Assembly (NCBI GenBank): GCA_000181795.3
Contig: CM012953.1
Location: 16,970,058-17,034,057 of the forward strand
DNA length: 64,000 nt
Origin: Trichinella spiralis
Taxonomy: Eukaryota > Nematoda > Enoplea > Trichinellida > Trichinellidae
Direction: 5' to 3'
Positions 57,136-64,000 of the stretch are shown in pieces (the stretch's first letter is position 1; every line of letters starts with the position of its first letter). The notes beneath the pieces are model-generated. The model searched no databases, was not told the DNA's origin, and worked only from the letters and a program-made list of their open reading frames with translations. The translations under genes were made by a program, and so were the position numbers.

Positions 57136-58905
57136 TTTCCACTGCAATCAATCTATAATAAAGAATATTTTTTTAACATCCAATATTTGCAAAACAATCA
57201 TACAATCTTATTTTCAAACATGTCAGTGTACTTACTGAAATTGAAGAATTTTCGCTGAAACAGCTTATTTGCAATTTTCAGACAGACCTTTCCTGAATTT
57301 CTAAAAATGCTGCATTTAAGCAGGCAACTGATGAAAATTTCATGTATAAAATATAAGAATTTATTTTTTTTAGTTAAAAAATAATTGCATTATTATTATA
57401 AGCAATAATAAAAATGTTTATTCCTTCTCCAAAAAAAACTACTGTAACAAACAACAACGCAAGTTCCATCTCTTCAACATACTGTAAAATATCTCTTACT
57501 TTAGCAAGATGATCTTTTTACACTTTTTTTACAAGTCGTGCAGTTAGTTATCGTCATCCACTTTTCACTTCATTTACATGTTTACCATATCATTTGATCC
57601 AACTAAAGCAAGGTAAACAACGATAATAGTTATTTTCGTTATTTGTTCATTTATTATCCAACCTCGACATTTCACAGTTTAAAAAATAGCCTTTTCTTAA
57701 TCAAACATACTCAACATTTGATAGCCTAATAATTGTTTAAAGAAACGTTGTTGTTATATTCATTTTTTGTTATGAAATTTGCATGAAATCAAACTTTATC
57801 AAATCTTGGTTAAAATCGGTCAGATCGTATAAGTGGACAAAGGGATTTATTATTATGTTTGTTTAGTGACAAAGTACTAGAAGTGAAAGTTATAAAATCT
57901 GTACGATAATGCAACAATTGCCATATAAATGAAACAGCAGTAATTGTTTGAGTGACAATTTTTTTTCCAGTTGTGAATGAGCAGTTTTTGTGCACAATTT
58001 GCCAGAGCAATTTCGTAAAGAAACATTGATACTGTTTTAACTTTGACCATCATAAATTGAAACAAATCAGCAGTTCTCATTCGTACATATAATTTCCAAA
58101 GTGAAATTACTTTTTAAATAATAATTAAAAAGATTCTTTTTTTGCTGATGTATGATAAAAGTTGTGAAATCCGATATTTTTTTTTCAGCTTAAGCTTAAC
58201 ACCGTTAGCTTAACATTTATCAAAAAAAGACAAACTTATAACATTTAATTTTATCTACTCCACTGATTAAATTGTTGAATATTGTTGTATTGGGAATAGT
58301 TAAAGATCGTTACAGTTAAAATTTGAAAAAGCAGTTGAAGCTGCTGAAGGACTAGCTGAACAGTCTAGATTTGATTAAATGAACGTATTTCTCACAAATA
58401 ACAATTCTAAGCGAGCAAATGATATTTTAGCATAAGTAATTATTTGGAAAAAAGGAATAACAAAGTGAGAAGCCTAAATGCACGGCAGTGGAAGGTGCTA
58501 TGGACAGCTAATTTATGTGCACTTTAAATGCCAGTTCAGTGTAGCTTACTGTACTTCAGAAATAAAACTAAAGGATTATTTATAATTAACATTTATTATT
58601 TTGATAATCGCAATACCCAATGTATGCAATTCACATTTCGAGACAAATTTATAAACGTTTATCAAAGTGAAGTTTAATTTTGAATTATAGCATATTTTTT
58701 GCAAGCTTAAGAACGGCCATATTTGATGACAAATAATATGGGACGAATGAATGAACTGACATGCTAATTTGCTCGTCATGTTTAGTTTTCATGTTTTCTC
58801 AGGTTTTTTCTTTTTGCATTTATTCGTTATCAGCAGAAATCGACAGAATAAATTCAAACTCATTTTGTTTTAATATTGTTTGCTAAACAAACAAACAAAC
58901 ATGCA

Positions 58906-58942
<37 letters not shown>

Positions 58943-59327
58943 ACGGTGAGTTGAGTTCAGAAATTGCAAATCAAGCAATGATCGACCCCAAAACATTCCA
59001 TTCTGGACTCAGGTCGAGCGGTATTTCGAAGCAGTGTAAAAAATTATTTACGTATAACTATATAAATTATAAAAGACAACGACATTCACGCATATTTTAC
59101 ATAATGTCATTACGAAGATCGGCACCTGTAGAAACAAACAATCGACCCGCAGCTTCGTATTTCCATTGTTGGCGAGCTTTTCAAATTTAGCTTCAAATGA
59201 ATGGGCAGGCAGGCAGGCAGACGACGGTGTATTGATTGAATAAATGCATTCGTCACTTCTGACCATGCTTCCGAACACGTCGAAATTATTATTACTTTTC
59301 CAACGGCACAAGTCATACGGGCTGTCG
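57136..59327. other. Intergenic, 5' flank of MMAB and 3' flank of SETD1
   Basis: 2.2 kb of AT-rich sequence. It holds an AAT microsatellite (about 58908-58940) and a GCAG repeat (59203-59220). The open frames at 57810-58080 and 58951-59331 are not splice-supported; the latter overlaps the SETD1 3' end. Confidence 0.45.
58908..58940. repeat. (AAT)n microsatellite
   Basis: About eleven perfect AAT units. Confidence 0.8.
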
Positions 59328-60816
59328 TCAATTTAAACTGCCTCGACAGTTGACTGATTTACAATTGCAGGGAATTTTCTCATCCTCTAGCGGGAACTTG
59401 TAATCGTACGTGATCTCTTCACCACGTTTTATTTGCTGTTTCGAGTAAATGACGATCCGCTTTTCACTATCAACCGATATTATCTTTGCGTAACACGTTG
59501 GCTGAAATTTAAACATATTTTTCATAATCAGAATACGAAAATGCACTTGAAATGTATGCATATGTATATAAATATATATATATATATATATTGTAACATA
59601 CACACGTACACACACACAGATATCGAATTTAAAAAAGCATAAACAATCTATTTAAATGTATTTTTCACTTTCTCACTGGTAAAAAAATTTCGCTTGTTCC
59701 TTGCCGATTTACAGAAAAGCAGGAAGTTCGCAGAAATAAAGATAATCAGGTAAGCTGAATTTGACAGTCACAATATGCGCGCACACGCGCGATCCAATCA
59801 ACGTTACTGCAGAAAATAATAATAAATTGAATATGTTACATATGTATAAAAACTTAATAAGGATTTTCCATAATTTCTTATTGTGTCAAATTAATTTTTA
59901 ACACTGCATATTGGGTGCAAAAAGTAATAATTTTTTAAATGTCTCCTTTGGGCAATTCGCAAAAATAATGCTTAGTTATGAATAAATTCATTTCTTTTTT
60001 TAAATTGATGTTAAAAAATTTATCCACTGATAATTGATTTCACAGCAAGTAATGCTGTTCCCATTGATAAAAAAATTACAACATAATATATATGCATCAA
60101 ATTTGTGCTGTTAATGTTTCTAGAACTATTGATTCACAGATGAGAAATCTGTTGCTGATTGCAATAATTGAATGCATATAATATAAAACCAGTTTTTAGG
60201 TGAACTAAAGAAATTCCTCAAAAAAACTCCTATTGCAAACTGAAATATGAATGATTTAACAGATGTTATTTAATTTTTTTTTTCTGTTTTCCAAATAATT
60301 TGTATGCTTTGCAGTTTTTCAGTTGTCAACGGACGTTCGATGCTTCAACACCCCTGAGAATCACAAACACAGTACAGTATTAATAAAGAATTCGCTATTC
60401 TCATCAAACTATCAGAAATGCGATGATGATTTCACATTGTCGCTATGATTTTACGGAAAAAACACCATTTACAGGTAGAATTAAAGGAAATGATAAAACA
60501 GTATATAAATACTCCATTATATAGGAGAAAGAAATTTTATCCGTTATTAATTATAAAATGCAAGTTTTATGGCGATTTCAGAACATCACTGTGACATGTC
60601 TGTTTTTGAGAAAGCACTAGTTTCAATGAAAAATACACAGCACACACAAAAAGTACAGCGCCTAGATAATATAGTGAGAAAATAAATTAATTGCTCAACA
60701 TTTCACAAATAAAGGATTTTTGTCGCTGGAAACTGTTCACTACAAAAACGTGTTAAAAAACTGTAGATCATATTTCCGGGCAATTTCTGAAATGATAACA
60801 AATAAAATCTTTTCGT

Positions 60817-60854
<38 letters not shown>

Positions 60855-63800
60855 ATTCTCAATCTCTCTCGTTAACTTTTTCTCTCAAATAAAAACACAT
60901 ACGCACACAGATAAATAAATAAATAAATAAATAATATACATATGTATAAGCACAAGCACGCTCACACGGACGACAACACACGCACAAATGAACATAAAAT
61001 ATACGTTCTCAGCGAGGGTGTGTGAATGGGTATGGAAAAAAAATATATTGACATAAAATAATATAACTGCGTGTAAATGGGCAAAAGAGAATTAGTTATA
61101 TATTATTTCAGTGAGTGAAATGAAAATAAATGAGAAACAGACAATATAAATAAATATATATATTATATCACTTGGCCAGCTTACCGCGCAGCTGTGGTTA
61201 ATAAACCTGGCCTTGTTGCCGTATTTTGTGGCGTCGACCACCGAATCGTTGTCAATGCGGAACAAGTATGAACTGCCAATTCCCTGCTTGATGTATTTAC
61301 GTTCTCGTTTCTCGGCTACAGTAAGTCTGATCTTCTGTCCGACGTATTCGATGATCATCTCGTCCGGACCGATGTCTTCCATGGCGAACAGACCGAAACC
61401 GTGTATCTGAGAATAACCGAATTGGACTAATTTTTTTCGAAACTACAAACAAAAAAATGGCATATGAATAAAAATATGAATTAGAAAAATGTATATAGAA
61501 CAGAAAATAATAGAAGAACCTTCAGCTGATTGTATTTGAGCAGGTCGGATTCGACATCGGAACCGAACGACGACAACACCCGTCTTTGGAACGACCTGGC
61601 GTGCGCTCGAAGTTCAAGCGACTTGTTGCTTTCGTTGGCGTGTTGGGGCAAGTTGAGCAACAGGTCGCCACGTTCAGGGGTCTTGCCTCCGTTTTGCGCC
61701 CGTTCGGCCAAACCAAAGGGCGACACTGCCGAGCCCAAATTGCGCCGCCTGATGGCGCCGGCCCTTCTGCCCGCACGGCGGCTCATTTTCTCCTTTTGCG
61801 AAAGCTTACAGTAGCCTTCGGTTCTCACGGAGCCGGTTGGATTTTCCCCACTTCGACGATTGTTATTCGAATTAACAGCAGACTGAGAAGAAATACAACT
61901 GCCACGATTACAACCGCCTCTACCGCTGCTTCTGTTCACCACCAACACTCGATACGGCATATAATCACCGGTACTACAGGCAAAAAATAAAGCAATAAAA
62001 CAACCACTATAAACTGTCACGATTCATTCATTCGTAAATATTGAATGAAACAAAACTGAATAACGATATACGAATATATACATTCGATAAAAGTTTACAA
62101 AAAATTCCTACACACGATAAATGATCACAAATAAAAACACTGCACATAATTATCTATACAGACAGATGTGTAGAAGAAGTTAATTGTTTATTGAAAAAAA
62201 CTTCTCAATAGAAGAAGAAATACGGTACGCACGTACCTCCAGTGAACAAGACTAAACGTAGCGGCGTTCATCTCTTTTCCACGAATCAGTTCCATAAATA
62301 CATCCCGTAATGCATTCACCTCTTCTTCGTCCAAAGCTGGCTCAATCAAATTGTAAAGTATTTTCCTTTCCGACCAAGTGTCACGCTTTTTAAATACCGG
62401 CGCACTTTTGGGGCACAACGAATCGACGCTGGAAATTTTACATTTTGCCTTGCCCTCTGAACCGACAACAACATTTTCCAACTCCTCCAATTCGTCACCT
62501 GACAACTGCTTAGCTTCTTGCTTTGTTAATAACATTATACTGTCATCGTCGTCGTCGTCGTTCGTTGCAGATATTTTCCTTTGGCGACCACGTCTCCTTT
62601 GTTTTTCTTTTTTTCTTTTTCTTTTTTCATCATCAGCAGCTCTACCCTCTTCTCCATCACCATTTTCTCTATCTTCTCTTCTTTTTTTTCTTCTTACTCT
62701 TTCTTCTTCTACTTCGACATCCACATCCATGTCCTCCTCTTCATCCTCATACTCCTCCTCCTCCTCCTCCTCCCCCTCCCCTTCCCCCTCTATTTGTTCT
62801 CTTTCTACTAGTAGTTCATCATCATTATCTTCTTCTTCTTCGAGTTCTGACAGCTCAGATTTTTCTCTTCTTTTCTTTTGTTTTTTTTGCTTTTGCTTCT
62901 GTTTTTGCTTTCCCTTTTCTACCGCCACCACTGCGGCGAGCGATGATGCCAATTCTTGCTGGTGTTTAAGCTTGTTCGCTTTGGGCAAGTAGGGATGATC
63001 GTGGCAGGTTGTATAGGGCATGGTCATCAGCGCGCGTTCTTGATCCGATACTTCTGCCGCGTGGTCGGAACTCGTTCGAAAATCTTCTTCGTCCAAATTG
63101 ATCACCACTACACTTGATGAACGTTTTCCGCGCTTCGATTTTCGGTTTGAAGAAGCGTGCTTCCTTAAAAACAAATACAACCAATGAAAATTTCAAATTT
63201 ACTTCTCCAGCCCAACACACAACTGTTGTTGTTGTTGCTGCTGCTGTTGCCCAACCTGTTGTTCTGAGATCTCGCCGATCGGCTACCACCAAAACTTCCC
63301 TTTCTTGAATCTGCCGAATCAAAATCATCATCTTCGTCATCACCGTCATCATCATCCTCTTCTTCTTCGTCTTCATTATTATTATTATTATTATTATCAT
63401 CGTTGAAGTTCAAATCTTTTTCTACATTACCATTTTGCAAGTGTCGTTTGTTTCTTGTCGATGCTCTTCTTCTTTTCGCTATTCTTCTACCATTAGAAGA
63501 AGAACGCCCTTCGTCGGATTGCAATTCAAATCCATCCTCTTCTTCTTCTTCTTCTTCAGTATCGTCATCCGAATGATCCTCTTCGTCATAATCACTTCCA
63601 TCGGCTTTTCTAGTCGGATGTGGTGTTGGAGGGTTGTCTGAGTCTTCATCAGAAGAAGAAGAAGATGATGATGATGAGGACGACGATGACGACCAATTTT
63701 CAGAAAATGATGATGTATCGTCGTCATCGCCACTGTCTGCCGATGTCAAGCTAAAATTGTCGTCACTATCCGGTGATGAAGAGCGGGTCCGGCGACGCCG

Positions 63801-64000
63801 GCTGTTCTGATTTCCTCCACGCTTTTTGTTCTTCTGCTTTCGTTTCGAAGATTTGTTCTTCCTGTTCAGCTCTTTCTCCGCCCTACCCGGCGGCGTGCGA
63901 CGCTGTTCCTCCACCCCAGCACCGAGGCCAAACAGAACCGACGCACTGAAATCGCTGTTGCCCATCAACGCATCCTCATCCTCGTCCCCATCGACAATGT
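59328..64000 (-). CDS. SETD1/Set1-type histone H3K4 methyltransferase (5' partial)
   Basis: Exons (transcript order): 64000-about 63203 (runs off the window), 63163-62237, 61973-61520, 61442-61185 and 59501-59328. The upstream part is extremely acidic and Ser/Asn/Lys-rich, encoded by trinucleotide-like runs. The N-SET region follows ([16 protein letters not shown], then [12 protein letters not shown]). The SET domain has [31 protein letters not shown], the cofactor-binding RFINHSC and the catalytic [10 protein letters not shown]. The post-SET zinc cluster [13 protein letters not shown] ends the protein, as in SETD1A/B. As the catalytic subunit of COMPASS it methylates histone H3 lysine 4 in the nucleus. 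The RRM expected near the N-terminus is outside the window. The first junction (63164-63202) is phase-inconsistent with its best donor. The 1.7-kb intron 59502-61184 splits the SET domain just after NHSCA. Confidence 0.94.
60815..60854. repeat. (CT)n microsatellite in a SETD1 intron
   Basis: A nearly perfect CT run with one TTT interruption, inside the intron 59502-61184. Tandem AAAT units follow near 60910-60935. Confidence 0.75.

Noticed and set aside
62378..62992. Plus-strand Ser/Phe-rich frame of 204 codons
   Set aside because: Antisense shadow of the acidic SETD1 exon, whose minus-strand reading has conserved context.

Overview
The window is AT-rich eukaryotic DNA with short-exon, multi-intron genes. 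The gene set (one COE/EBF factor, ADAM, DNase II, NAA25, INTS2, MMAB, SETD1) and the BEL-type retroelements point to an invertebrate, most likely a nematode. That placement is an inference from gene content and architecture, and no ribosomal or mitochondrial marker is present. All CDS features below are spliced models. I placed each junction by reading GT/AG sites, matching codon phase and checking against remembered family conservation, with no transcript data.

Layout, left to right. 614-1633 (+): a small secreted protein of unknown function. 6024-15602 (+): a complete 13-exon COE/EBF transcription factor with long introns that contain GC-richer islands. 16.1-17.7 kb: debris of mobile elements (a tRNA-iMet-like primer site, an LTR-like promoter block and a FLYWCH/MULE-like coding fragment). 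18512-23211 (-): an active-site-bearing ADAM with a proline-rich tail, whose prodomain exons were not securely found. 27439-29354 (-): a membrane-anchored short-chain dehydrogenase, modelled with one GC-AG intron.

30.2-38.3 kb is an island of two defective BEL/Pao-type elements. The first (30177-33190) is GC-rich, carries a complete 3' LTR, and begins with an inverted copy of the LTR's U5 end, so both outer ends are U5 ends and a 5-bp target duplication flanks it. The second (33770-38338) has a full 5' LTR, a 33-nt tRNA-Tyr primer site abutting the gag ATG, and an internal deletion that removed integrase and the start of the 3' LTR. Next to it lies a previously unmarked, frame-disrupted adenine phosphoribosyltransferase copy (38566-39142, +).

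The right half is housekeeping. DNase II (39363-41066, -) is lysosomal. NAA25 (43875-48667, +) is the auxiliary subunit of NatB. INTS2 (49306-53920, +) belongs to the Integrator complex. MMAB (54811-57135, -) adenosylates vitamin B12. A SETD1/Set1 H3K4 methyltransferase (59328 to the window end, -) is 5' partial. These genes share no pathway. NAA25 and INTS2 are tandem, INTS2 and MMAB converge, and the remaining spaces are AT-rich with simple repeats. No tRNA, rRNA, CRISPR or bacterial-type operon was seen.
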